From NCBI RefSeq assembly GCF_014649015.1, contig NZ_BMSF01000003.1, positions 478,522 through 542,521 of the forward strand: a DNA stretch of 64,000 nucleotides, in the 5' to 3' direction. Origin of the DNA: Streptomyces narbonensis (lineage in GTDB: Bacteria > Actinomycetota > Actinomycetes > Streptomycetales > Streptomycetaceae). A program made the position numbers and the translations under genes. The notes beneath the pieces were generated by a model. The model ran no database searches. It saw only the letters and a program-made list of their open reading frames with translations, and was not told the origin of the DNA. Shown piece after piece: positions 49,739-58,161 of this stretch. Within the stretch, counting starts at the first letter, position 1, and each line of letters begins with the position of its first letter.

Positions 49739-50826
49739 CGGCGCTCGTGGAGGCCCCCGCCACGCCGGAACCCCCGGCGGCGCGGCCTCCCGCCCGGCGC
49801 CGCGGGCGGTCCACCGTCCTGACCGTCTCGCTCCTCGCCGCCCTGCTCCTCCTCTCCCTCCTCTCCGCCGGGATCGGCGCGTACGAGATCCCGCTCGGCG
49901 ACGTCCTCGCCTCCGTCCAGCACCGGACCGGGCTCGGCGGGCACGCGCTGGACCGCACGGCCGAGAGCGTCCTGTGGAACATCCGGCTCCCCCGGGTCGT
50001 CCTCGCCGTCCTCGTCGGCGCCTCGCTCGGCTGCGCGGGCGCCCTCATGCAGGGCGTGTTCGGCAACCCGCTCGCGGAGCCGGGCGTCATCGGCATCTCG
50101 GCCGGTGCGGCCGTCGGCGCGGTCGGCGCCATCGCGCTCGGGCTCACCTTCCTCGGGAACTGGACGGTGACCGTCTGCGCCTTCGTCGCCGGCCTGGCGA
50201 CCGTGCTGCTCGTGTACGCGATGTCCCGCTCGGGGGGCCGGACGGAGGTCGTGACCCTGATCCTCACCGGGATCGCGGTGAACGCCTTCGCGGGCGCGCT
50301 GATCGGCCTCTTCCTCTTCTTCGCCGACAACGCGCAGATCACCCAGATCACCTTCTGGCAGCTCGGCTCGCTCGCCCAGGCGACCTGGCCCAAGGTCCTC
50401 GCCGTGCTGCCCTGCGCGCTCCTCGGTCTGGCCGTCGCCCCCTTCCACTCCCGCCGGCTCGACCTGCTCGCGCTCGGCGAACGGCCCGCCCGGCACCTGG
50501 GCGTGGACGTGGAGCGGCTGCGGATCGCGCTGGTCCTGGTGGTGGCACTGCTCACCGCGGCGGCGGTGGCGGTCGCCGGGATCATCACTTTCGTCGGGCT
50601 GCTCGTCCCGCACCTGCTGCGGATGGCGAACGGCCCCGGGCACCGCTTCCTGGTGCCGGGCAGCGCGCTGGGCGGCGCGGTCGTCCTGGCGGCCGGCGAT
50701 CTGGCGGCCCGCACGGTCGCGGCCCCGGCCGAACTCCCCCTGGGCGTCCTCACCGCCCTCCTCGGCAGCCCGTTCTTCTTCTGGCTGCTGCGCAGGACCC
50801 GTCGCAGGCAAGGTGGTTGGGCATGA
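49735..50826 (+). CDS. hmuU: Heme ABC transporter permease
   Basis: FecCD/BtuC-type permease of 363 aa with about nine to ten helices. Motifs are WNIRLPRVVLAVLVGASLG, GNPLAEPGVIGISAGAAVG and VGLLVPHLLRMANGPGHR (contact with ATPase). Translationally coupled on both sides (GTGA with hmuT, ATGA with hmuV). The substrate heme is inferred from HtaA, HmuT and heme oxygenase neighbours. Confidence 0.93.
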   Translation: MTALVEAPATPEPPAARPPARRRGRSTVLTVSLLAALLLLSLLSAGIGAYEIPLGDVLASVQHRTGLGGHALDRTAESVLWNIRLPRVVLAVLVGASLGCAGALMQGVFGNPLAEPGVIGISAGAAVGAVGAIALGLTFLGNWTVTVCAFVAGLATVLLVYAMSRSGGRTEVVTLILTGIAVNAFAGALIGLFLFFADNAQITQITFWQLGSLAQATWPKVLAVLPCALLGLAVAPFHSRRLDLLALGERPARHLGVDVERLRIALVLVVALLTAAAVAVAGIITFVGLLVPHLLRMANGPGHRFLVPGSALGGAVVLAAGDLAARTVAAPAELPLGVLTALLGSPFFFWLLRRTRRRQGGWA

Positions 50827-51746
50827 CTTCCATGGGATCCGCACGCTGGAAGGCACTGCTCCCGGGCCGGCGCACCCGCGCCCTCCCCTCCCCCGCCGCG
50901 CGCGGCGAGCTCGTCGCCGAGGCGGTCGGGCTGCGGGTCGCGCTCGGCGGGCAGGCGGTGCTCGACGGCGTCGGGATCGGGGTGCGGGCCGGGGAGGTGC
51001 TGGCCCTGGTGGGGCCGAACGGCGCCGGGAAGTCGACGCTGCTGGCCGCGCTCGCCGCCGATCTCGCCCCGGGCGCCGGGGAGGTACGGATCGGGGGGCG
51101 GCCCGCCGGCGGCTGGACGGCGGGTGAACTCGCCCTGCGCCGGGCGGTGCTGCCGCAGGCCGCCGCGCTCACCTTCCCCTTCCCCGTCGCCGAGGTCGTC
51201 CGGATGGGGCGGGCGCCCTGGGCCGGTACCGAGCGGGAGGACGAGGACGAGGCGGCCGTCGCGCTCGCGATGGCGGCGACCGAGGTCGAGGCCTTCGCCG
51301 GGCGGCCGTTCTCCGCGCTGTCGGGCGGTGAGCGGGCCCGGGTCGCGCTGGCCCGGGTCCTGGCCCAGCGGACCGGGCTCCTGTTGCTCGACGAGCCGAC
51401 CGCGGCGCTCGACCTGCGCCACCAGGAACTGGTGCTCCGGGTCTGCCGGGAGCGCGCGGCGGCCGGGGACGCGGTGGTGGTCGTGCTGCACGACCTCGGG
51501 CTCGCCGCCGCCCACGCGGACCGGGTAGCGGTCCTGCACGGCGGCCGGATCGAGGCGGCCGGGGCGCCCTCGGAGGTGCTGGACGCGGAGGTGCTGAGCC
51601 GGGTCTACCGGCAGCCGGTGGAGGTCTTCCCGCACCCGCGGACCGGGGTCCCCCTCGTCGTACCGGTGCGGTCGGGTCCGCACCGGGATCCGGCGTCGCC
51701 ACACCTCCACGACCCGGACAATTCGGCCTCCTTGACCGGCCCTTGA
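50823..51746 (+). CDS. hmuV: Heme ABC transporter ATPase
   Basis: ATPase of 307 aa. Walker A is LVGPNGAGKSTLLAA, the signature is LSGGERARVALAR, Walker B is LLLLDEPTAALD, and the H-loop is VLHDLGLAA. The N-terminal 30 residues before the ABC fold are a short Arg-rich extension. The last 25 residues are polar. It completes the hmuTUV unit; the efe operon starts 155 bp downstream behind its own iron-box-like sites. Confidence 0.93.
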   Translation: MTSMGSARWKALLPGRRTRALPSPAARGELVAEAVGLRVALGGQAVLDGVGIGVRAGEVLALVGPNGAGKSTLLAALAADLAPGAGEVRIGGRPAGGWTAGELALRRAVLPQAAALTFPFPVAEVVRMGRAPWAGTEREDEDEAAVALAMAATEVEAFAGRPFSALSGGERARVALARVLAQRTGLLLLDEPTAALDLRHQELVLRVCRERAAAGDAVVVVLHDLGLAAAHADRVAVLHGGRIEAAGAPSEVLDAEVLSRVYRQPVEVFPHPRTGVPLVVPVRSGPHRDPASPHLHDPDNSASLTGP

Positions 51747-51838
51747 CCCCGCCATGAGGACCCCATGGAGAGCCTGTGACCCGCCCGTGTCCGGCCCCGC
51801 GGAGCTGAGAGCTGAATCACGGAACGGGCGGGTATGAC

Positions 51839-51872
51839 TGAGGTAAGCCTCGGTTAAGTTAGGTCCGCCTCA
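51839..51872. promoter_or_regulatory. Overlapping iron-box-like sites upstream of efeO
   Basis: Two overlapping 19-mers begin TGAGGTAAGCCTCGGTTAA (51839) and TTAAGTTAGGTCCGCCTCA (51854). They match the iron-box consensus at about 12 and 13 of 19 positions, weaker than the other sites. They lie 30-63 bp upstream of the efeO ATG. Confidence 0.6.
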
Positions 51873-51901
51873 CCCCTGTCCCCCGCTTTCCTGGAGTCCC
51901 C

Positions 51902-53059
51902 ATGCGAGCCGTCCGCCTCTCCGTCGTCACCGCCGCCGCGACCGCGGCAGCCCTGACCGCCGTCACGGGCTGCGCCGAGAAGAGCGACGCCAAGGGAGCG
52001 GACGGCGCGGTCACCGTGATCGCCAAGGACGACTCCTGCGAGGTGTCGAAGAAGGAGTTCCCGGCCGGCCACGTGACGCTCGCCGTCGAGAACCGCGGCT
52101 CCAAGGTCACCGAGGTCTACGTCCTCCACCCGGACGACCGGATCGTCACCGAGCGCGAGAACATCGGCCCCGGCACCAAGGCCACCATCACCGCCGAGAT
52201 CAAGGCCGGCGACTACACGATCGCCTGCAAGCCCGGCATGGTCGGCGACGGCATCCGCCAGGAGGTCAAGCTCACCGGCGCCGGCGCCGCGAGCGCCAAG
52301 CGTTCCCCGGAGATGGACGCCGCCGTCGCCGCCTACCGCCAGTACGTCCAGGCGCAGGCCGACGCGACCCTCCCCAAGGTGAAGGTCTTCACCGACGCCG
52401 TCCGCGCCGGGAACATCGAGGCCGCGAAGAAGGCCTACGCCGAGTCCCGCATCGGCTGGGAGCGCACCGAGCCCGTCGCCGAGTCCTTCGGTGACATCGA
52501 CCCCAAGGTCGACGTCCGCGAGGACGGTCTGGAGGAGGGCCAGGACCCGGCGAAGGACTGGACCGGCTGGCACCGCCTGGAGAAGGCGCTCTGGAAGGAC
52601 AAGAAGCTCGGCGCCGCCGAGAAGCAGCTCGCGGACACCCTGGAGAAGGACCTCGCGGACTGGGTGAAGCGGGTCGGCAAGGCCGAGATCACCCCGACCT
52701 CGATGGCCAACGGCGCCAAGGAGCTCCTGGACGAGGTCGCCACCGGCAAGGTCACCGGCGAGGAGGAGCGCTACTCCCACACCGACCTCGTCGACTTCAA
52801 GGCGAACGTCGAGGGCGCGCAGAAGTCCTTCGACCTGCTCAAGCCGGTCGCCACGAAGAACGACCCGAAGCTGGTCGCCGAGCTGGACAAGCAGTTCGCC
52901 GCGCTGAACGCGCTGCTCGACAAGTACCGCACGGACAAGACGAGCTACGTCTTCACCTCGTACGAGAAGGTCGGCGAGCCCGAGCGCAAGGAGCTCTCGG
53001 ACGGCGTCAACGCGCTGGCCGAGCCGCTCTCGAAGCTCGCCGCCGCGGTCGTCAAGTAA
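51902..53059 (+). CDS. efeO: EfeO iron-uptake lipoprotein
   Basis: Extracellular iron-binding component of the EfeUOB importer; 385 aa. Signal and lipobox ALTAVTGC (Cys24). An N-terminal cupredoxin-like domain (VIAKDDSCEVSKKEFPAGH, about residues 35-130) precedes the M75 peptidase-like helical domain with the HxxE iron motif GWHRLEKALW. It is thought to present ferric/ferrous iron to EfeB and EfeU. First gene of efeO-efeB-efeU, with iron-box-like sites upstream. Confidence 0.93.
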   Translation: MRAVRLSVVTAAATAAALTAVTGCAEKSDAKGADGAVTVIAKDDSCEVSKKEFPAGHVTLAVENRGSKVTEVYVLHPDDRIVTERENIGPGTKATITAEIKAGDYTIACKPGMVGDGIRQEVKLTGAGAASAKRSPEMDAAVAAYRQYVQAQADATLPKVKVFTDAVRAGNIEAAKKAYAESRIGWERTEPVAESFGDIDPKVDVREDGLEEGQDPAKDWTGWHRLEKALWKDKKLGAAEKQLADTLEKDLADWVKRVGKAEITPTSMANGAKELLDEVATGKVTGEEERYSHTDLVDFKANVEGAQKSFDLLKPVATKNDPKLVAELDKQFAALNALLDKYRTDKTSYVFTSYEKVGEPERKELSDGVNALAEPLSKLAAAVVK

Positions 53060-53099
53060 GGGTCGGGAACGCACGGTCGAGAGAGCGGGGACGGGGAGC

Positions 53100-54368
53100 A
53101 TGTCGGAACAGGCCCAGGAGCAGTCGACGGCGGGGGCCGCGCCCTCGCGCCGTACGGTCATCGGCTGGGGCGGGGCCGGGCTCGCGCTCGGCGCCGCCGC
53201 GGCGGGCGGCGCCGTGGCACTGGCCCGGGACGGCGGGGGCACCGCGCCCGTCGCCGACACCGGCGGGGCCGTGCCCTTCCACGGCCCGCACCAGGCCGGC
53301 ATCGCCACCGCCGTCCAGGACCGGCTGCACTTCGCCGCCTTCGACGTGAAGACGAAGGACCGCGCGGAGCTGGTCCAGCTCCTCAAGGACTGGACGCGGG
53401 CCGCCGAGCGGATGACGGCCGGCGCCGAGGTCGGCGAGGGCGCGTACGGCGGGCTGCCGGAGGCGCCGCCGGACGACACCGGCGAGGCCCTCGGCCTCAA
53501 GCCCTCCCGTCTCACCCTCACGATCGGCTTCGGCCCCACGCTCTTCGACGGGCGTTTCGGGCTGGAGGGCAAGCGGCCCGGGGCGTTGGTGGAGCTGCCC
53601 AAGTTCCCGGGCGACAACCTGGATCCGGCGCGCAGCGGCGGCGACCTGTGCGTGCAGGCCTGCGCGGACGACCCGCAGGTCGCCGTGCACGCCATCCGGA
53701 ACCTCGCACGGATCGGCTTCGGCAAGGTCGCGGTCCGCTGGTCGCAGCTGGGCTTCGGCAAGACGTCCTCGACGACCCCGGACGCCCAGACCCCGCGCAA
53801 CCTCTTCGGCTTCAAGGACGGCACCCGCAACATCGCGGGCACCGAGACCGAGCGGCTCGCGAAGCACGTGTGGGTCTCCGGCAAGGACGCCGAGGGCTCC
53901 GCGGCCTGGATGGACGGCGGTTCGTACCTCGTCGCCCGCCGCATCCGCATGAACGTCGAGACCTGGGACCGCACCCCGCTGGGCGAGCAGGAGGACATCT
54001 TCGGCCGCGACAAGCGCGAGGGCGCCCCGGTCGGCAAGGCCAAGGAGCACGACGAGCCGTTCCTGAAGGCGATGAAGCCGGACTCGCACGTCCGCCTCGC
54101 GCACCCGGACACCAACGGCGGGGCGACGATCCTGCGGCGCGGCTACTCCTTCACGGACGGCACGGACGGCCTCGGCCGGCTGGACGCGGGCCTGTTCTTC
54201 CTTGCCTACCAGAAGGACGTCCGGACCGGCTTCATCCCGGTGCAGACCTCGCTCGGCCGCGCCGACGCCCTCAACGAATACATCCAGCACGTGGGTTCGG
54301 CACTGTTCGCCGTCCCGCCGGGCGTCCGGGACAGGGACGACTGGTGGGGCCGGGCGCTGTTCTCCTGA
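53100..54368 (+). CDS. efeB: EfeB, Tat-exported DyP-type heme peroxidase
   Basis: Protein of 422 aa with a Tat signal (SRRTVIGWGGAGLALG, residues 16-31) and a DyP peroxidase domain. The GFKDGTRN motif (237-244) holds the catalytic Asp240. The proximal heme ligand is probably the His in VRLAHPDTNGG. In EfeUOB it oxidises ferrous iron or assists iron extraction. The ATG has GGGGAG upstream. It lies 40 bp after efeO and 27 bp before efeU. Confidence 0.93.
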   Translation: MSEQAQEQSTAGAAPSRRTVIGWGGAGLALGAAAAGGAVALARDGGGTAPVADTGGAVPFHGPHQAGIATAVQDRLHFAAFDVKTKDRAELVQLLKDWTRAAERMTAGAEVGEGAYGGLPEAPPDDTGEALGLKPSRLTLTIGFGPTLFDGRFGLEGKRPGALVELPKFPGDNLDPARSGGDLCVQACADDPQVAVHAIRNLARIGFGKVAVRWSQLGFGKTSSTTPDAQTPRNLFGFKDGTRNIAGTETERLAKHVWVSGKDAEGSAAWMDGGSYLVARRIRMNVETWDRTPLGEQEDIFGRDKREGAPVGKAKEHDEPFLKAMKPDSHVRLAHPDTNGGATILRRGYSFTDGTDGLGRLDAGLFFLAYQKDVRTGFIPVQTSLGRADALNEYIQHVGSALFAVPPGVRDRDDWWGRALFS

Positions 54369-54395
54369 CGGAGCTGACGGAGAAGGAGCACCGAC

Positions 54396-55277
54396 GTGTT
54401 CGGTAACTATCTGATCGGCCTGCGCGAGGGCCTCGAAGCCAGCCTCGTCGTCTGCATCCTCATCGCCTATCTGGTGAAGACGGACCGGCGGGACGCGCTG
54501 AAGCCGATCTGGATCGGCATCGGCGTGGCCGTGGGGGTGGCCCTGGCCTTCGGCGCGGGCCTGGAGTTCGGCTCCCAGGAGCTGACCTTCGAGGCGCAGG
54601 AGCTGCTCGGCGGCACGCTGTCGATCGTCGCGGTCGTCCTGGTGACCTGGATGGTCTTCTGGATGCGGCGCACCGCCCGGCACCTGAAGGCCGAGCTGCA
54701 CGGGAGGCTGGACGCGGCGCTCCGGATGGGGACGGGCGCGCTGGTCGCGACCGCGTTCCTGGCGGTGGGGCGCGAGGGCCTGGAGACGGCGCTCTTCGTG
54801 TGGGCCTCGGTACGGGCGTCGTCGGACGGCTCGTACGCGCCGCTGGCGGGGGTCGTCCTCGGCCTCCTCACGGCGGTACTGCTGGGCTGGCTGTTCTACC
54901 GGGGCGCGCTGAGGATCAACCTGGCGAAGTTCTTCACCTGGACCGGCGGGATGCTGGTCGTCGTGGCGGCGGGCGTTCTCGCGTACGGCGTGCACGACCT
55001 CCAGGAAGCGCGCTTCCTCGACGGGCTCGCGGACAAGGCCTTCGACGTCTCGGCGACGATCCCTCCGGACAGCTGGTACGGCACGCTCCTCAAGGGCGTC
55101 TTCAACTTCCAGCCGGACCCGACGGTCCTTCAGGTCACGGTGTGGGCGCTGTATCTGGTCCCGACGCTCGCACTGTTCCTGGCCCCGATAGGGTCGGGTC
55201 CGTCCGTGCGGGTGGAGAAGCAGAAGGCGATCGATGAGCAGGCTGAGGCTGAGGCGAGCGCCGAGACGAACGGCTGA
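54396..55277 (+). CDS. efeU: EfeU/FTR1-type iron permease
   Basis: Membrane permease of 293 aa with seven helices and two REGLE motifs, LREGLEASLVVCIL (near residue 9) and VGREGLETALFVWA (near residue 127), which bind iron in the channel. The GTG start has GAAGGAG upstream. The last 44 bp overlap the next lipoprotein gene. Third efe gene in order O-B-U rather than U-O-B. Confidence 0.93.
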   Translation: MFGNYLIGLREGLEASLVVCILIAYLVKTDRRDALKPIWIGIGVAVGVALAFGAGLEFGSQELTFEAQELLGGTLSIVAVVLVTWMVFWMRRTARHLKAELHGRLDAALRMGTGALVATAFLAVGREGLETALFVWASVRASSDGSYAPLAGVVLGLLTAVLLGWLFYRGALRINLAKFFTWTGGMLVVVAAGVLAYGVHDLQEARFLDGLADKAFDVSATIPPDSWYGTLLKGVFNFQPDPTVLQVTVWALYLVPTLALFLAPIGSGPSVRVEKQKAIDEQAEAEASAETNG

Positions 55278-56271
55278 GCGTCTCGCGGCACGACCGGTGA
55301 GGGCGCTGGCGGCCACCGCCGCGGCGACCGTGCTGGCGCTGACCGCGAGCGGCTGCGTGACGGTCCACGGCGAGACGGCGCTGCTTCCGGCGGTGACGAA
55401 GGACGAGGCCGCGCAGGCCCTCGCCGACTTCACCGCCGCCTACAACCGGGCCGACAAGGCCCACGACCCCGCCCTGGACGCGGGCCGCGTGACCGGTCCG
55501 CTCGGGGCCATCAACCAGGCGGGGCTACGCTCGCGGGCGGTCACGAGCCCCGGCGGCAACCCGAACCACCAGCCCCTCGAACTGACCGACGCGCGGTTCG
55601 TCGTGCCCCGCAAGGCGGGCTGGCCGCGCTGGTTCGTCGCGGATGCCGACTCGAACCGCGACGTCGACCAGGGCCGCGCCGACCAGCGCTGGCTCCTCGC
55701 CTTCGTGCGCAACGGGCCCGAGCAGCTGTGGGAGGTCGCGCACCTGGTGGTCGTCAGCCCGGAGGTGGTGCCCGAGTTCGCCGAGGAGGAGGGGTACGCG
55801 GTGCCGGTCGCCGCGGACAGCGACGCCGTCGCGGTCGCGCCCGAGGACCTCGGGGCGCAGTACGTGGCCTGTCTGCAGGACGGGAAGCCGGGGCCGTACG
55901 CGGCGGGCCCGCACACCTCGCTGTGGCGCGAGGAGCGGCAGAAGGGCGCGAAGCGGCCGGGGCTCGCCACGCAGTACATCGACCGCGTCGCGGACCAGGG
56001 GGACTTCGCCCCGCTGGGGCTGCGGACGAAGGACGGCGGCGCGTTCGTCTTCTTCGCGACCCGGTACTTCGAGCGGCAGACGGCGGCGCAGGGCTACCGG
56101 CCGAAGGTCGGCCCGGACGTCAAGGCGCTGCTGACCGGCACGGTGAAGAACACCGTCACCAAGGAGTGGGTGTCGAACCAGGTGGTCCTCGTGAAGCCGG
56201 CGGGCACGGACCGGGACGGGGTCACGATCGCGGGCCGGCTCCAGGGCGTGGTCGGCGCGGTGGGCTCGTAG
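55234..56271 (+). CDS. Lipoprotein of unknown function, fourth gene of the efe operon
   Basis: Lipoprotein of 345 aa with a long Arg-rich leader and lipobox LALTASGC (Cys41). No known domain is recognised. Visible features are a WPRWFVADADSNRDVDQ segment and several WLLAF/VVVSP beta-rich stretches, suggesting an NTF2-like or mixed fold. The ATG lies inside efeU (44-bp overlap) with GAAGG before it, so translation is probably coupled to the iron permease. A role in iron uptake is inferred only from context. Confidence 0.75.
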   Translation: MSRLRLRRAPRRTAERLAARPVRALAATAAATVLALTASGCVTVHGETALLPAVTKDEAAQALADFTAAYNRADKAHDPALDAGRVTGPLGAINQAGLRSRAVTSPGGNPNHQPLELTDARFVVPRKAGWPRWFVADADSNRDVDQGRADQRWLLAFVRNGPEQLWEVAHLVVVSPEVVPEFAEEEGYAVPVAADSDAVAVAPEDLGAQYVACLQDGKPGPYAAGPHTSLWREERQKGAKRPGLATQYIDRVADQGDFAPLGLRTKDGGAFVFFATRYFERQTAAQGYRPKVGPDVKALLTGTVKNTVTKEWVSNQVVLVKPAGTDRDGVTIAGRLQGVVGAVGS

Positions 56272-56301
56272 GAACGCGCGAGGCCTGGTCCCCCGCCCGC
56301 C

Positions 56302-57081
56302 TCAGCGGGTCAGCGGCCAGGCGATCTCGTGGGCCGTGTGCTCCCCGTCGCCCTCGGCCTCCCGAGCGGCCGCGTGGCGCGCGCAGGCGTCGGTGAGGGT
56401 CTCCAGGAGGTTCAGCGGGTCCGGCAGCGGGTGCTCGGGGCCGCGGACCCAGGCGACGACCGGGTGGGCGTCCTCGTCCCCGGGCAGCCGGGCCGGCGGT
56501 ACGAGGACGTAGCTGCCGCGGCAGTGCCAGCGCAGCCCCGGATGCTCGTCCATGGTCTCCGGGTGGCAGTCGAGCTCACAGGGCCACCACTCGTCCTCGT
56601 CCTCGGGGGTGCCGCGGGTGGCGGTGAAGAAGAGCATGCGCCCGCCGACCGGGTCGACGTCGGCGGACTCGGCGACGGGTCCCACCTCGACGCCCTCCGC
56701 GAGCAGACGCTCCAGGGCGGCGCGGCCTGCGGCCAGCGGGACGTCGAGGACGTCGTGGACCATTCCGGTGGCGGTGACGAAGTTGGCCTCGGGCTCGTTC
56801 CGCGCCCAGCGCTCGATCTGGGCGCGGTCGGTGGTCGACTGGGTCTGCCACGCGAAGGAGACGGGGTGCCGGGCGGGGGTGGGACAGCCGATCCGCTCAC
56901 ACGAACAGCTGTAGCCGACGGGATACGCGGCGGGGGCCAGGGGCAGCCCGGCGGCGGCGGTGGCCAGGAGCAGCTTCTCGCGGTCGTTCTCCGCGTCGGC
57001 CGCGGTGCGTTTCGGGCGCCTGCGCAGCCACTGTGCGAGTTTGCTCTCCGTGCCGCGGTAGCGGCCGATACCGTCGCCCAT
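56302..57081 (-). CDS. Prim-pol-like (bifunctional DNA primase/polymerase N-terminal) protein
   Basis: Protein of 259 aa matching the small Streptomyces family annotated bifunctional DNA primase/polymerase. AAAGLPLAPAAYPVGYSC, a Cys pair (CSCERIGC) and IERWARNEPEANFVTATG are recognisable. The central DVLDVP segment stands where the family has catalytic Asp residues, but only one Asp pair is clear. No helicase or replication partner is adjacent. The ATG has GAGGGG upstream. Enzymatic activity is unproven and may have been lost. Confidence 0.65.
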   Translation of the reverse strand: MGDGIGRYRGTESKLAQWLRRRPKRTAADAENDREKLLLATAAAGLPLAPAAYPVGYSCSCERIGCPTPARHPVSFAWQTQSTTDRAQIERWARNEPEANFVTATGMVHDVLDVPLAAGRAALERLLAEGVEVGPVAESADVDPVGGRMLFFTATRGTPEDEDEWWPCELDCHPETMDEHPGLRWHCRGSYVLVPPARLPGDEDAHPVVAWVRGPEHPLPDPLNLLETLTDACARHAAAREAEGDGEHTAHEIAWPLTR

Positions 57082-57312
57082 CTATCCCCTCACAGCTCAT
57101 GCTCGCCCGTTCGGCTCTGCCCATGGTCCCACCATCCTGCGCCCCGGGTGACCGGAGTGTGAAAGCGGGGTGCGGAAACGGGGCGCGGGGCGCGCCGGAG
57201 GGGGTGGTGCGAGGAACCACCCGAACGGTCCACAGCGCGGGGCGCGCCGAGGGCGGACCATGGGTCCACCGATCTTCGGTTCTTCCGTCCGCCCGTTCGT
57301 GAGGAGCCCTCT

Positions 57313-58143
57313 TTGCGCCCCACTCCGCGCACGTCCTCGCCCCGCCGTTACCTGATGTGCCCACCCGCGCACTTCTCGGTGACGTACTCGATCAATCCCT
57401 GGATGGACCCCACGAAACCGGTCGACCTGCCGCTGGCCCTGGCCCAGTGGGAGGACCTGCGCGACCGGTACCGCGCGCTCGGCCACACCGTGGAGCTCCT
57501 GACGCCCGACCCGGCGCTGCCGGACATGGTCTTCGCGGCGAACGGCGCCACGGTCGTCGGCGGCCGGGTCCTCGGCGCGAGGTTCGCCCATGCCGAGCGG
57601 TCCGACGAGGCCGCCGCCCACCTGTCCTGGTTCCGCAGGAACGGTTGGCCTGAGGAAGCGGTCCGGCTTCCGGAGCATGTGAACGAGGGCGAGGGCGACT
57701 TCGCCGTCACCGCCTCGTGGATCCTGGCGGGGCGCGGTTTCCGCTCCAGCCCGCTCGCCCACGGGGAGGCGCAGGAGTTCTTCGGCCGGCCGGTGATCGG
57801 TCTGGAGCTGGTGGACCCGCGCTACTACCACCTGGACACGGCGCTGTGCGTCCTGGACGACGCCCGGGACGAGGTCATGTACTACCCGGCCGCCTTCTCC
57901 CCGGGCAGTCGCGCGGTGCTGGCCCGGCTCTTCCCGGACGCGCTGATCGCGACGGAGGAGGACGCGGCGGCGCTCGGTCTCAACGCGGTGAGCGACGGTC
58001 AGCACGTGCTGCTGCCGCAGGCGGCGGTGGGCCTCTTCGAGCCGCTGCGGCAGCGTGGCTTCGAGCCCGTCGGGATGGACCTGAGCGAGCTCCTGAAGGG
58101 CGGCGGCAGCGTGAAGTGCTGCACGCAGGAGCTCAGGCCCTAG
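57313..58143 (+). CDS. ddaH: Dimethylargininase/amidinotransferase-family protein
   Basis: Guanidine-modifying enzyme of 276 aa. Motifs include MCPPAHFSVTYSINPWMD (substrate loop), DMVFAANGATVVGG, EGEGDFAVTASWILAGRG and the C-terminal catalytic Cys in GGGSVKCCTQELRP. His of the triad is probably in YYHLDTALCVLD. The order fits dimethylarginine dimethylaminohydrolase-type proteins, though ornithine or arginine substrates are possible in actinobacteria. The TTG start has GAGGAG at good distance. Confidence 0.85.
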   Translation: MRPTPRTSSPRRYLMCPPAHFSVTYSINPWMDPTKPVDLPLALAQWEDLRDRYRALGHTVELLTPDPALPDMVFAANGATVVGGRVLGARFAHAERSDEAAAHLSWFRRNGWPEEAVRLPEHVNEGEGDFAVTASWILAGRGFRSSPLAHGEAQEFFGRPVIGLELVDPRYYHLDTALCVLDDARDEVMYYPAAFSPGSRAVLARLFPDALIATEEDAAALGLNAVSDGQHVLLPQAAVGLFEPLRQRGFEPVGMDLSELLKGGGSVKCCTQELRP

Positions 58144-58161
58144 GGAATGTGACGACACCCC

